31,809 bases of DNA from Stentor coeruleus (taxonomy: Eukaryota; Ciliophora; Heterotrichea; Heterotrichida; Stentoridae): NCBI GenBank assembly GCA_001970955.1, contig MPUH01000852.1, positions 1-31,809 on the forward strand. The letters run 5' to 3'. The notes beneath the pieces are model-generated. The model did no database searches. It had not been told where the DNA came from and saw only the letters and a program-made list of their open reading frames with translations. A program made the position numbers and the translations under genes. This document shows, in pieces, positions 1-10,354 of this stretch (position 1 is its first letter; the number at the start of each line of letters is the position of its first letter).

Positions 1-20
1 AACACCCTAACACCCTAACC
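1..20. repeat. Telomere repeat, left chromosome end
   Basis: The first 20 bases read AACACCCTAACACCCTAACC, two and a half copies of an 8-base unit (CCCTAACA in permuted form). This C-rich unit, read 5'->3' into the chromosome, is the form expected at a left telomere, and it is the repeat I know from heterotrich ciliates (Stentor, Blepharisma). Only a stub remains, as expected when an assembler stops inside the telomere. Confidence 0.85.
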
Positions 21-279
21 TCAATATCTTCCAATCAATCTATCATAATAAATTTCTGTCGATTAGAAACAAAAATTCAATCATTAAGCTCTCTATTATC
101 CTCACAAGACTTGGAATTATCTATTCCAAAAAAAGTTAGAAAAATATTATACTTTTTATTAAACCTAAATTACATCTTATCCCAAAATGAACTCCCAAAA
201 AAACCTAATACAAACAACATCACTTTCCCTAACTAGCAATTATTTTTCCAAAAAAAACCCCAAAACCTAAAAAAACTCT

Positions 280-407
280 CTAAATCCATCATCTCTTCAA
301 AAGCCATTCTTTTAAATATATATTTAAAATGTCAGGGTGGGCGCTAAATCCATCATCTCTTCAAAAGCCATTCTTTTAAATATATATTTAAAATGTCAGG
401 GTGGGCG
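280..407. repeat. Perfect 64-bp tandem duplication at the first gene's start
   Basis: Bases 280-343 are repeated exactly at 344-407. The unit runs from the upstream region through the start codon and the next codons of the first gene (ATG TCA GGG TGG GCG). The ATG in copy 1 (329-331) soon reaches TAA after passing into copy 2, so only the copy-2 ATG (393) leads into the gene. The copies are identical, so this is either a very recent duplication or an unmerged assembly overlap like those seen beside the N positions in this window. Confidence 0.9.
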
Positions 408-1742
408 GCTAATCTCGAAAAATTCGTAAACAAGTTTCCAAAAAAATCAGTCAGTGAAAGCGGTAATCCCTAAGTAGACAAAGAAGCTGATGTGCATTTC
501 TTAAAACTACTCGAAGAAGAGCAGCAAGCAGAATCAAAAAAAAACGCGACATATTCTAAAATACCAAAATTCTATTACAAAAAACCAGATACTAAAAACC
601 AAATTAACATGGGTGTTAGACAAGAAGCAAGAACACGTTTTCTTCATAACAAATCAGCAGAAATACTAGATAAAGAAGACTTAGAAAAGCTTTGGTATTT
701 ACTTAAATCAAACACAAGCTTTCCCGATGATGGTTCTGAAAGAATGAATTACGATCAATTTTGCATTGTAGCAAATAAACTCCCTTCTAAATATCGTCAA
801 TTCTTCCAGCCTTCAGTTTTTTTAAAATGTGACCGGGACGAGTATGGAAGGATCGAAATTGTTCCATTTTTCCATTACATAGTCAGAAAAGTTAATTTAC
901 ATCAAACTCGAATTCAAATATCCCTTTATGATAGTGCAGGGAATGGTTATTTAAAAGAAAAAGACTTAGAAAATTTTATCTTTGAACTTATACCTTCGTT
1001 TCCTCAGTTGTCGAGTTTACAAGAAAACTTTTACCCTTTTTATGTTATAACAGCTGTGAGGAAGTTTTTCTTTTTCTTAGACCCAAAGAGGACTGGGAAA
1101 ATACTTATAAAAGATATTCTCACATCACCAATTCTTGCTGAATTTTATGAACTTAGACAAGAATCTTGGTCAGCTGAAGAAGCATCACAGAATTGGTTTT
1201 CAGTTCAATCTTCACTTAAAGTATATGACCAGTATTTAAGACTTGATCTTGATCGTAATGGGATGCTTAGAAAAATGGAACTTGTTAGATACCCAGGAGG
1301 ATTAACTTCTATATTTGTTGATAGGTTATTTGAAGAGTATCAAACTTTTGAAGGGGAAATGGACTATAAAACCTTTTTAGATTTCGTTTTAGCTATGGAA
1401 AATAAAAAATCCACTGCAAGTCTTCAATATTTCTGGAGAATTTTAGATGTTTATAAACAAGGAGCTATTGACACTTTTGTTGTAAATATGTTCCTTAGAG
1501 CTATTATTAAGAAACTAGAAAGTAAAGAAAGATTTGGATTTAAAGTTGATGATGTTAAAGATGAAATATGGGATATGGCTAAACCTAAAGTACTTTATGC
1601 TTTAACTTTGGAAGATCTTATTGCTTGTGGACAAGGGGATATTATTGTTGGTATGCTTATTGATGCAAGAGCATTTTATGAGTATGATCAAAGAGAAAGC
1701 GGAATTGACCCTGAAGAAATGGATGAACTTTGGGATAATTAG
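393..1742 (+). CDS. PPP2R3C: PP2A regulatory subunit B''-gamma (PPP2R3C/G5PR-like)
   Basis: This is a regulatory B'' subunit of the Ser/Thr phosphatase PP2A, which targets the catalytic core and binds calcium through EF-hand-like modules. The coding sequence is two exons, 393-462 and 478-1742, joined across a 15-base intron, giving 444 residues, close to the animal protein. Upstream in-frame codons up to ATG 393 support this start: MSGWAANLEKF, then after the intron DKEADVHFLKLL. Family motifs include IPKFYYKKP, the block LHQTRIQISLYDSAGNGYL, TAVRKFFFFLDPKRTGKI, LDLDRNGML (EF-hand-like loop) and GEMDYKTFLDFVLAMENKK. The family has centrosomal and ciliary roles in animals and protists. The gene begins under 400 bp from the telomere. 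Family assignment rests on near-identity of several blocks and is confident; ciliary function here is inference. Confidence 0.93.
463..477 (+). other. 15-nt intron in PPP2R3C-like gene
   Basis: The bases GTAATCCCTAAGTAG interrupt a codon (G|AC, Asp). Removing them joins an ATG-started 5' exon to the conserved body in frame. Retained, they introduce an in-frame TAA. The length and GTA...TA..TAG pattern match the other three introns in this window. Confidence 0.9.
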
Positions 1743-2672
1743 ATAATAACTTATATTGAATAGTTAAAAATTATAATTTTTTTATAGGTTAAGAATATTT
1801 TTTATGAAAATCATGGGGTTTTGTTGATAAATTTTTGGTTTTTTTGATTTGGGAGATGTTATAAGATGAAATAAAAGACTTTTTATTTAAAATAAATTGA
1901 GTTTGATTAATTTATTTGTTAATAAAATTTATTCTAGGGTTAGGAATTGAGATGGAAACTGACATGTCTCTGTTCAAAATTTGTATTGGAAAAATGATGA
2001 TAATATTATAAGGGAAAATATTTTAATGAGTTTGTGTTTGTTGTAAGCAAGAAATCTTTGTAATTAAATAAGATACAGATTTTACAATGAACTAGAGATA
2101 TATTTATTAATAACTATTTAGAAATTATTTTGATAAACTAGGCAGGAAGGTAAAAATTTTATCAAAGATTTGAAAACTTTTAATATCATAAAGCAAGAAA
2201 TAACCTAAATATTATTAGAGTTTGTTAAGCAAAATATTTACAATAAAAAAATCATAATATTTTTATTACATACAAAATATCTCTTAATCTGCAACAGTTC
2301 CGCCCTCAACTTTGACTAAACTACAGAGTCAGGCCTAAAACTAAATATCATAAATTTATAAATTCTTAATAAATCAAGTGATTTCAAACAACAAAAACTC
2401 TAAAAATTCAAGAAAGTGTATTTTAAAAATTCTTCTAATAAGCATTCAATTACTAAAGTTTTAAGTTCTTTAAAGCCTCATAAAAAAAATAAATCTCTGA
2501 TATAAAAAATATGAATTTTTCTTCATTTTAAATCCTTGCCACATACAAAATTGTAAAGAAACTTGTTATTAATTATAAACAAAACCTTAGTAGTATTCAA
2601 TAGGAATATAAACTATTCCATTTTACAAAAAACAGCTAGCAAACATGTATATCAGTATATATAAACTAAATT
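1743..2672. other. Gene-free spacer, 930 bp
   Basis: I found no gene, tRNA or recognisable RNA here. The composition flips: 1801-1920 contains 22 G and 2 C, whereas 2281-2400 contains 27 C and 10 G (counted by eye). The left part is therefore 3'-flank-like and the right part promoter-like for the next plus-strand gene. Confidence 0.6.
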
Positions 2673-4082
2673 ATGGAAGCATATGTGGTTAAAGAAACTA
2701 CTCCACTTAAAGAAAACGAAGAATATGACAAGGACTACACAGCTCCAACTAATTTAGAACAGTTTAACAAAAGTTTCAGTGAGCTTCTTAATCTCCCTCG
2801 TGATTTTTGGCTCTTGCTTGTGAGTAAAATCGCAAATTTTACTGCCTTTAATCTATTAGCTTTGAGTGCAATGATTTTTGTTATTGAGGTTCATTCATTT
2901 ACTGATCTTGAAGCAGGAATCATTATGGTAATTCTAGGCTTATCAGCAACAATTTATTCAATGCTTTTTGGGTTTGTACCAGATTATTATGGAGTCAGAG
3001 TTAGTTTGACTATATGCAATGTATTAGGCTGTATCGGATTTGGTCTTTTATGCATATTTAGCAACAGATACTGGCAAATTGGGATTATTATTTTATTTAT
3101 AATGCTAAGTGTTGCAGTTAGTGTTCCAGGGACGAAAATGGCAGTGAAAAGATATACAAATGAAAAAACCCGAAGCATTGGGTATTCTGTATATTATCTA
3201 GCTTATTATGGTTCTGGAGCTATAGCCGGCTTGATGATTGATCTAATTTTATCAATTGGATCCGAAAATATGGCAACTTTTCGTATAATCTTCGGCATTT
3301 CAACAGGTATGCTTTTTGTAGCTGCTCTTATTACAATTTTCCTTCGCCAATTAGACGTTCATACTCGTGGCGAAGAAGAAATTGCAGTACGTCCATCAAG
3401 TAGTTCTGTATGGGAGCACACAAAAAGTATCTTAGTCCTAAAATCTTTTTGGCGGTTTATAATCCTTACTCTACTAATAATCCTCTCTCGATGTGTCTAT
3501 TATCATATAGAACTAACCTTACCTGTTTATATGTATAGAGAAATTGAAGATGGGGCACATTTTGGGTATATGATTGTCTTACATGAATTAATTATGATTA
3601 TTGGTACACCAAGTTTGACAATACTTGTTTATTATTTCAATAATTATTCTTTACTTTTATTAGGAGCGTTTATTTCAGGATTGTCTCCATTGATACTTTT
3701 ATTTGGTTCAGGGTATTTTTATGTATCGATGTTTGTTATTGTAGCATCTATTGGGGAAAGTATACATGCGCCAAGGTTTATTGAATATACACTTGGGGTT
3801 GCACCTAAAGGGAAAGAAGGGATTTTTTTGGCTGTTGCTGCCAGTCCGTTACCTTTAGGGCTTATTATTAGTGGCATTTCTGCTGGGTTTTTACTTGGGG
3901 AGTATTGTCCTGATGATGGAGAAAGACAATGTTGGATGATGTGGCTTATTATTGCTTGTATTTCACTTGTTACACCTGTAGCGATGGTTGTACTTAGGAT
4001 TTTCTTGGAGCAACCACTGTTTGAACCTCAACCTTATGTTTCGTGGTCTAAAGAAGCTAAGTCAGAAAGAGAGAATATGTAA
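2673..4082 (+). CDS. Major facilitator superfamily transporter, 12 TM
   Basis: This is a 469-residue polytopic membrane protein with a short acidic cytoplasmic N-terminus (about 45 residues) and about twelve hydrophobic segments in two halves of six. They are separated by a charged loop near residues 226-255 (LRQLDVHTRGEEEI). The segment after TM2 (FGFVPDYYGVRVSLT) sits where the MFS loop 2-3 signature GxxxDxxGxR lies: D and G/R are present in PDYYGVR. A following stretch, PGTKMAVKRYTNEKTRS, resembles the conserved region of peptide/proton-type and related MFS carriers. The substrate cannot be told from sequence. The start is the first in-frame ATG; an earlier ATG at 2645 is out of frame. The gene is intronless, with about 930-950 bp of spacer on each side. 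Confidence 0.85.
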   Translation: MEAYVVKETTPLKENEEYDKDYTAPTNLEQFNKSFSELLNLPRDFWLLLVSKIANFTAFNLLALSAMIFVIEVHSFTDLEAGIIMVILGLSATIYSMLFGFVPDYYGVRVSLTICNVLGCIGFGLLCIFSNRYWQIGIIILFIMLSVAVSVPGTKMAVKRYTNEKTRSIGYSVYYLAYYGSGAIAGLMIDLILSIGSENMATFRIIFGISTGMLFVAALITIFLRQLDVHTRGEEEIAVRPSSSSVWEHTKSILVLKSFWRFIILTLLIILSRCVYYHIELTLPVYMYREIEDGAHFGYMIVLHELIMIIGTPSLTILVYYFNNYSLLLLGAFISGLSPLILLFGSGYFYVSMFVIVASIGESIHAPRFIEYTLGVAPKGKEGIFLAVAASPLPLGLIISGISAGFLLGEYCPDDGERQCWMMWLIIACISLVTPVAMVVLRIFLEQPLFEPQPYVSWSKEAKSERENM

Positions 4083-5037
4083 TGGCCATAGATAATTAGA
4101 TAATAAAATGATGAAAGATGATTTTTTTAGGGTTTCGAAAATTTTATTTTGGTTTGGGCTGTGGTTAGAAATTTTTTAATTCGATTTATTGAGAGAAACT
4201 ATTGGAATATTGAGATTGGAGGATATGATTTGGAAGTTTTTGTAGGAGTTGATTTGATAGTTTGGTAGATGGATTATGGTTTTAATAGTTTTGTAGGATA
4301 TTAGAGAGTTTATTAGCATTAGAGTTGATGTGTTTGTACATTTAGATTTCTGTGAGTAGTAGTTATAAGCTAGTTTTTTTTATTTTAATTATAGTTTTGC
4401 AGCTATTTGAATATGGTCTTGAATTTATTTTAGATTTAATCACAACAAACAAAAATCCATACTTTTCATTCAACATATATTTTCATAATTAGTAAATATT
4501 TATCTATTAATATTCAGCCTAATCAGTATATGATTTTATCAAGCTATATTAAAATAATTTACCCTTACCCTACAATAGTTTATATTTAAACTAATTTCAC
4601 TAATATAAAATTCATAACAAACTCACAAAAAATACTTTATAAAAAATCTTTAATTATCAAATCAAATAACAACACACACAGCTTAATCTATTTACCTTAA
4701 TTTTATTACATTCAAAATAAAACCATCATAAACCATCTAAAAAAAATATTAATTCTTCAATATCCACCAGCAATTCCAAAGACTAATTCAAAATAAAAAA
4801 TACATTTTCCAAACATTTAACCCATAATATAAAAAAAATAATACTAAAACCTAACTTTCTTATAAAAAACTTACAACATTCAGCACATCTTAATTACTTT
4901 TCATCTAATCATAATAAAGTCCACAATACATAAACTTATTTAAAAAAACTCCAGCATATGCTAAAAAAATAATAATTCTTATGTTTAATATTAACTCAGA
5001 TTGATTTTGATATTTAAATGCTTAGAATATTTATTTT
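4083..5037. other. Gene-free spacer, 955 bp
   Basis: No coding signal or RNA gene was recognised. 4141-4260 has 32 G and 3 C; 4681-4800 has 23 C and 3 G (counted by eye). The strand asymmetry therefore reverses between about 4380 and 4440, where G/T-rich text turns into A/C-rich text. Confidence 0.6.
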
Positions 5038-6243
5038 ATGGCTAGTAACTTTTATGGAATACATGTCTACTCAGCTTATTTCCAATGGAGGGCCGCAGAA
5101 GTTCTATCAAGTCTTTTCAACATTTTTGGGCTTATAAGTGCTACAATTGATTACGAAGTATCTTTTTCTCCTGAACGTACACATGATAATTGTAAAGAAA
5201 TTGTAAATGACTTGCATAGATATCTAACATTAACATTTACTATTGTTGCTATAACTATATTATGTGTAAGACACTATCTTAAAGCTAGGTGGTATAATTT
5301 GACAACAGTACAAAATAAAGTTAGACATATCGTTCCATATAAAAAGTGGTTCTCAGGAAAGCTTTTTATGGAAATTATTGTTTTGCTTATTTTCCCTTAT
5401 CCTGGTATAAGAGGTTCTTTTAAGTATCAGCAGTCGCAGTTAAAAGAAATTAATGAAGATTATGATAACACAATTACATTGTGTTATACTGTGTCTGAGA
5501 TTTTATATTTTTTGATGTTTTTTCGAATCATATTTTTAATCAGAACATTATTTAACTATACACCTTATCAAGATAATCATGCTCGTTCACACTGTATTTC
5601 TTACAAGACTAAAGCTAATGTGCGTTTTTCTGTTAGATCTATGATGCAGGCACACCCTTTAATAATGATTTACTTCAGTATTTTTCCAAGCTTTTTTTTG
5701 TTTGGAACATTTCTCAGAATATTTGAAAGGCCCTATGCTGATATTTCTGGGAAAAACTATGATTCTCTACAAAATGCTGCATGGAATAGTTTTGTAACAA
5801 TGGCGACAATAGGTTTTGGTGATTTTTTCCCTTCTACTCTTCCTGGAAGGTGTGTTGGAATAGCTTGTGCAATGTGGGGAGCATATGCTTTTTCTATGGT
5901 TGTTTTTACTATAACAACTTCTTTAGAACTTAATGCTAATCAAATAAGAGCACTTACTGAGATTAAAATAACAAGAACAGCAGGAAAAGTAATTTGCAAA
6001 TTAGTAGCATATTATATAGCTAAGAAAAAACAACAAAACCCTGAAGCTGCTTGGAAGCAAGTTCTTCTTAGTCTAGATAGGTTTGATTTTAATATGAGAA
6101 GAATTAAAGCTTTGAAAACAAGGATTGGATATAAAGAATATGTTTCTAAACACAAAATCCGGGAACTTGAAAATAAACTTAAAGAACTCAACAACAAGTT
6201 ACTTATTCTTATTGAAAATCCTAATATTATGATTACACATTAA
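5038..6243 (+). CDS. SK-type calcium-activated potassium channel
   Basis: This is a 401-residue, six-TM potassium channel subunit with short cytoplasmic N-terminus, expected to act as a tetramer in plasma or ciliary membrane. The pore helix and filter are MATIGFGDFFPS (filter residues T257-I258-G259-F260-G261-D262; GFG replaces the commoner GYG). The next helix is followed by TSLELNANQIRALTEIK, matching the post-S6 region of animal SK (KCNN) channels where calmodulin binds constitutively. S4 lacks the regular Arg ladder of voltage-gated channels, as in SK family members. The C-terminus is a short coiled coil (about residues 370-395). Calcium gating through calmodulin is family knowledge, not visible directly. 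The next gene starts 22 bp downstream on the same strand. The start is the first in-frame ATG. Confidence 0.85.
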   Translation: MASNFYGIHVYSAYFQWRAAEVLSSLFNIFGLISATIDYEVSFSPERTHDNCKEIVNDLHRYLTLTFTIVAITILCVRHYLKARWYNLTTVQNKVRHIVPYKKWFSGKLFMEIIVLLIFPYPGIRGSFKYQQSQLKEINEDYDNTITLCYTVSEILYFLMFFRIIFLIRTLFNYTPYQDNHARSHCISYKTKANVRFSVRSMMQAHPLIMIYFSIFPSFFLFGTFLRIFERPYADISGKNYDSLQNAAWNSFVTMATIGFGDFFPSTLPGRCVGIACAMWGAYAFSMVVFTITTSLELNANQIRALTEIKITRTAGKVICKLVAYYIAKKKQQNPEAAWKQVLLSLDRFDFNMRRIKALKTRIGYKEYVSKHKIRELENKLKELNNKLLILIENPNIMITH

Positions 6244-6265
6244 TATAACTTTAATATTTTATATA

Positions 6266-7180
6266 ATGATTTTAGGAGTATGTTTATTACTGAAAGCATC
6301 AGCCCTGCTAACCTCAGAAATATCATCTAAAATCCTCAGTCTCCAAGAAATACGTATTGTTGTCGAAGTAACAGATTTTAATCTAGATGTACCAAAATCA
6401 TCATACACATGGAATAGATTAGAAGATCTCGACATAAAAAATTCAGACCTTATCTTAAGCTATAGAGTATTTAATGAATCAAACTACTCAAACGACACAT
6501 ATTGGAAATTATACAATCTTTTTTTAACCCCAAATGAAACCCTTAACAATTTCCCTTTAGCCTGGAAAACATTCCAAGTATTCCTCATTCATTCCAACAA
6601 TTATACTTTATATGACACTTTTTTCTTTAAAGATTATCAAAATTTCTCATATCCAAAACTTGAATCAGTCAAAATTCTTGGAAGTAGAATTGTGATTTTT
6701 TTGCATCCATTAGAAAATCTAAATATTGATGGGGTTCATAATATATTTTCTAAATTGTAAAGAATATTTAGTTTTAATGATATTGGGGCTTTTGATCAGA
6801 TTGGAACGTTTTATATAATTGTTCAGCAGTTATTGAAAAAATTTGAATCAATTACAGTAATTGATATTAAGGCAAATGATGAAGATACTAGAGCTTTATA
6901 TTTTGAAAAAAATTCAGAGTTTGAGACACTTTTTAATTTAATTGTTGCGAAACTTGAGGCTATGAAGTTACATTTGATGTATCAAAATCAAGAACAATTC
7001 AAATCATTAGTGACTTATTTTAGTGATTTATCAATGCTATCACCTTGGATGGATAACTTGCCTGAAAAAATACCTACAAATGCTGTGCATTTTACTTTGG
7101 CCATAGTTATTTTAATGCATATATTCATATTCGGAAATATTATGCTAAGTTCGCTTATATCTAAGAAAAAATCAACCTAG
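6266..7180 (+). CDS. Unknown type I membrane glycoprotein (two exons)
   Basis: I do not recognise this protein. Two exons (6266-6756, 6772-7180) joined across a 15-base intron give 299 residues in one frame; without splicing a TAA follows residue 164. The N-terminus is a signal-peptide-like hydrophobic segment (MILGVCLLLKASALLTS). The body has several N-glycosylation sequons (NES, NYS, NDT, NET, NYT, NFS). A single hydrophobic helix near the C-terminus (FTLAIVILMHIFIFGNIML) is followed by a short basic tail (SKKKST). It is thus probably a surface protein with most of its mass outside. It lies 22 bp after the SK-type channel stop, and another secreted-type gene follows 76 bp later, but no shared function can be claimed. 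Confidence 0.8.
6757..6771 (+). other. 15-nt intron in membrane glycoprotein gene
   Basis: GTAAAGAATATTTAG interrupts a codon (TT|T, Phe). Removing it fuses two open segments in frame (491 + 409 nt = 300 codons). The following exon has no ATG near its beginning, which supports one spliced gene rather than two. Confidence 0.9.
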
Positions 7181-7256
7181 AAATAGACTTAGTAGATAAA
7201 TAAAACATATATTTTAATAATTAAACTCTTATTACAATATAAATCCTAAAAAAAAA

Positions 7257-8378
7257 ATGATGATTATAATCCTCTTTTCAACACCCCTACTGATTCTAAG
7301 TCTCTCATCAGAAGGATGCCCAAAATATACCTGCTCATCCTCAAACACAACCGAAATCAACGNCCTACTGATTCTAAGTCTCTCATCAGAAGGATGCCCA
7401 AAATATACCTGCTCATCCTCAAACACAACCGAAATCAACGAAGTGTGTATTTCCCAATTATCCACTTTAAATTACAACCTTATCCCTTGTTCATATGGCC
7501 TAACCTGTGAAATCCCAGGCCCAGGTCAAGAAAGTACCTGTTTAAACCTGACATTTTCATCACCTCTTTCATTCCCTGGTGAAAAATGCATCAATGACAC
7601 TAACTGTATAACCGCCAAATGTTTAGACTCATATTGTTCTGGTAGTCTAGAAGGTGATTCATGTACAAAAACAAGAGATTGTGATATAGGATTGACTTGT
7701 AAAAGTTCAATATGTATTCTTCTTAAAGAAATAAATGAAAAAGGTTGTCGTAACGATTATGATTGTGTCAATAATGCAGGGTGTAGTTATATAAGTACCT
7801 CTACAGATGGACAATGTATTGAATATTTTACACTAACAGATTATACAGAGGTTAAATATTGTTATGGAAATAAAAACCCTTTATGTAAATCTGGAATTTG
7901 TGGAGACAATAATGATACTTTGATATGTTTACCAGAATTAGCTAATACTTTAGAGTCACCATATGAATGTAGTATGTCTGATTATTGTTATTCTGAAAAA
8001 GATGAGGTTACTGGAATTGTTTTGAAAGGGAAATGCGAGTGTAGCTTAGATGGGAAATCGTATTGTTCATTATTCCCTGGAGATCCTGAAACTTATGATT
8101 ATAAAGTTCATAGAAAAGCTTGGTTGAATACTAAAGAAATACATAAGTGTCATAGTGAGAGAAGATTTTCAACTGAATGTATGGATGATGTATGGGATGA
8201 GAAAAAATATAGTTATTGGTATTATGAAAATTATGTGAATATGTATTCGAAGACTAGGAATGCAGACTCTTGTTCACTTTCTATGTATTATCCAAGTTAT
8301 AATGAGGTGGTGATTACATTTACAAGCTCGTTTGGAGAAGTTTTGGTTTTTGGATTAGGAGTTTATTTAGTTATTTAA
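7257..8378 (+). CDS. Cysteine-rich surface protein (contains assembly duplication)
   Basis: This is an unrecognised secreted or anchored protein of about 373 codons as assembled, about 347 if the duplicated segment is removed. It begins with a hydrophobic signal-peptide-like stretch, then has dense, irregularly spaced cysteines over most of its length, in patterns such as GxxC..D..C....C....C that resemble EB-like or Dickkopf-like disulfide modules. N-glycosylation sequons are present. The C-terminus ends in a hydrophobic run (GEVLVFGLGVYLVI) with no basic tail, which would fit a GPI-anchor signal or a final TM. Near the N-terminus a 77-bp segment occurs twice around a single N (7286-7362, 7364-7440); the extra copy keeps frame but is probably artefactual. 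ATG at 7257 and 7260 are both plausible starts. Confidence 0.75.
   Translation: MMIIILFSTPLLILSLSSEGCPKYTCSSSNTTEINXLLILSLSSEGCPKYTCSSSNTTEINEVCISQLSTLNYNLIPCSYGLTCEIPGPGQESTCLNLTFSSPLSFPGEKCINDTNCITAKCLDSYCSGSLEGDSCTKTRDCDIGLTCKSSICILLKEINEKGCRNDYDCVNNAGCSYISTSTDGQCIEYFTLTDYTEVKYCYGNKNPLCKSGICGDNNDTLICLPELANTLESPYECSMSDYCYSEKDEVTGIVLKGKCECSLDGKSYCSLFPGDPETYDYKVHRKAWLNTKEIHKCHSERRFSTECMDDVWDEKKYSYWYYENYVNMYSKTRNADSCSLSMYYPSYNEVVITFTSSFGEVLVFGLGVYLVI
7286..7440. repeat. 77-bp direct copies flanking a single N (assembly join)
   Basis: Bases 7286-7362 and 7364-7440 are identical and are separated only by N at 7363. This is what a scaffolder leaves when two contigs with a 77-base overlap are placed end to end without merging. 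The duplicated peptide starts inside the predicted signal peptide, so a biological duplication would place a second hydrophobic core downstream. Confidence 0.85.
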
Positions 8379-8906
8379 TTTGGGGTTTTATGTTTTAGAT
8401 TGATTTTAGAGGCTTGTGAGAAGTTTTTTTTAAGGTGGTTTATGTTTGGAGAGATAATTGTGAGGAGTAAGAGAGAAATTATGGAATTTGGTAGGTTTAT
8501 TTAGGAATTTGGTTGTAATGATAAGGATGTAGAGATAATGGGCACTTGTGAGGTTTAATATTTATGGATTTAGGGTTTTTGTTTTTTTGATAAATAAATT
8601 TTGTAGGCTTTTTCTCGGTTTATATATAAGATTCTAGTGGATGAATATAGGAATTTAATATTTTTAAAAACCAAGAGCCCAACGATTTTATCATTTAACA
8701 ATGATACTCAAATCCAATACAAGCCCTGAAAAATCTTCCATATCCAATCCAGCCTTTTATATTTTTCCCCAATTCCACAATTTATTAAAAAAATCGCCCA
8801 CAACAAAAACAACACTCAAAAACCAAATTTCCAATCTAAATTTCATGTTAATCCTCAAGGTATAAAAAGCCTTTTCCACTAAAAAAAAATTGTTCTTCTC
8901 TAATAA
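8379..8906. other. Gene-free spacer, 528 bp
   Basis: No gene was seen. It shows the clearest composition flip in the window: 8401-8520 has 37 G and 1 C, while 8701-8820 has 34 C and 5 G (counted by eye). The turn falls near 8640-8680. Confidence 0.65.
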
Positions 8907-10280
8907 ATGGCAGAGATTGTTTTTCCTACTAAGTTTTCATTCTTCAACAGTCTTGCTAAGCTTATTGATACATGTTCTAAATCTCCTAAGCTTCTAGAAA
9001 TAATCCAAGGATATTTCCGTGTCATCAAATCCTCAAACAGTACATTTTTACCCGAAATCCAAGGTTTTGACTCACAAGAAAGTTTAGATGCTGAGTTCAT
9101 GGATTATGTCAACACATCTTTAGTTCAAATTTCTCCTCAGCCTATCATCTCTGATAATCTAAACTATTTATTAGAACCTCAAGGTGACCCTGATAGGATT
9201 TATATGGATGGTTGTTTTGATCTTATGCATTCTGGGCATTATAATGCTATAAGACAAGCTAAAGCTTTAGGGAAATTTCTAGTTGTAGGGGTTCATTCTG
9301 ATGCTGAAATTGCAAGAAATAAAGGCCCACCAGTTATGAATGAGTTAGAAAGATATACTTTGGCTAGATCTTGTAAATGGGTAGATGAAGTTGTTGAAAA
9401 TGCACCGTATTCACCAACAATTGAATTGTTAAATAGTCTTAATTGTCGATATGCGGCACATGGAGATGATTTGAGTATAAATGAAAATGGGGATGATTGT
9501 ATGTCGATATTAAAAAGAGCAGGCAGATGCAAAATTTTTAAAAGGACTGAAGGAATTTCTACAACACAATTAGTTGGAAAACTTTTGTTGATGACTAAAG
9601 ATGTGTGGGAAAAAGTAGATACTCCTGTAACTTCAAGCAGTGTTTTTGCTAAAGAAGTTGAAACTACAACTCAAGGAAACAAAAAGCATTTATTGACGAC
9701 ATCAAGAAGAATCAGTGAATTTTCAAACAAAAAAGAACCAAAGCCAGATGATATTATTGTTTATATTGATGGGACATTTGATTTGTTTCATATTGGGCAT
9801 ATTGAAACTTTAAAAAGAGCTAAAAGTCTTGGAAATTATTTGATTGTTGGAGTTCATGATGATGAGACTGTGAATAAATATAAAGGATCGAATTTCCCGA
9901 TTATGAATTTACATGACAGAGTTATGTGTGTTCTTTCGAATAAATATGTGGATGAAGTTATTATTGGTGCACCTTGGGCTATTAGTAATGAGCTTATTAC
10001 TGGATTCAATATAAAAATTGTTGTTCAAGGAACTGAGTTGAAATCAGACCCTTCGCTTAAAAAATGCAGGAAAGGGAGTATTGATGTAGACGATGATCCT
10101 TTCACTATATCCAAAGAACTCGGTATCTACCACGAAATCGAAAGCGTTAGCAAAATCAACACCCAAACCATAATTGATCGAATCATAGACAACCGAACAA
10201 ACTTTTTCAACAAGTTCAAAGTTTTTGCTCAAAGAGAAATCAACTATGACAAAACCAAAGAATTTATCCAAGAAGTCTAA
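8907..10280 (+). CDS. PCYT2: Ethanolamine-phosphate cytidylyltransferase
   Basis: This enzyme makes CDP-ethanolamine from CTP and phosphoethanolamine in the Kennedy pathway to phosphatidylethanolamine. It is a 457-residue protein with two tandem nucleotidyltransferase folds, as is diagnostic for this enzyme over the single-domain choline enzyme. The first fold has YMDGCFDLMHSGH (HSGH at 108-111) and the RTEGISTTQLVG motif. The second has YIDGTFDLFHIGH (HIGH at 295-298) and a less conserved nucleotide end (VVQGTEL). The first domain carries the complete signature set and is the likely catalytic one, as in known ECTs. An N-terminal extension of about 90 residues precedes fold 1 and has no recognised function. 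The start is the first ATG after an A-rich leader. The last ~200 bases switch to A/C-rich codons just before the next gene. Confidence 0.95.
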   Translation: MAEIVFPTKFSFFNSLAKLIDTCSKSPKLLEIIQGYFRVIKSSNSTFLPEIQGFDSQESLDAEFMDYVNTSLVQISPQPIISDNLNYLLEPQGDPDRIYMDGCFDLMHSGHYNAIRQAKALGKFLVVGVHSDAEIARNKGPPVMNELERYTLARSCKWVDEVVENAPYSPTIELLNSLNCRYAAHGDDLSINENGDDCMSILKRAGRCKIFKRTEGISTTQLVGKLLLMTKDVWEKVDTPVTSSSVFAKEVETTTQGNKKHLLTTSRRISEFSNKKEPKPDDIIVYIDGTFDLFHIGHIETLKRAKSLGNYLIVGVHDDETVNKYKGSNFPIMNLHDRVMCVLSNKYVDEVIIGAPWAISNELITGFNIKIVVQGTELKSDPSLKKCRKGSIDVDDDPFTISKELGIYHEIESVSKINTQTIIDRIIDNRTNFFNKFKVFAQREINYDKTKEFIQEV

Positions 10281-10354
10281 TATCTTAGCTTAGTTTTTTT
10301 TTTTAATTCTCTTTCTTAAAAATTAGCTTATATGAAAGGATATATAAAACAAAA

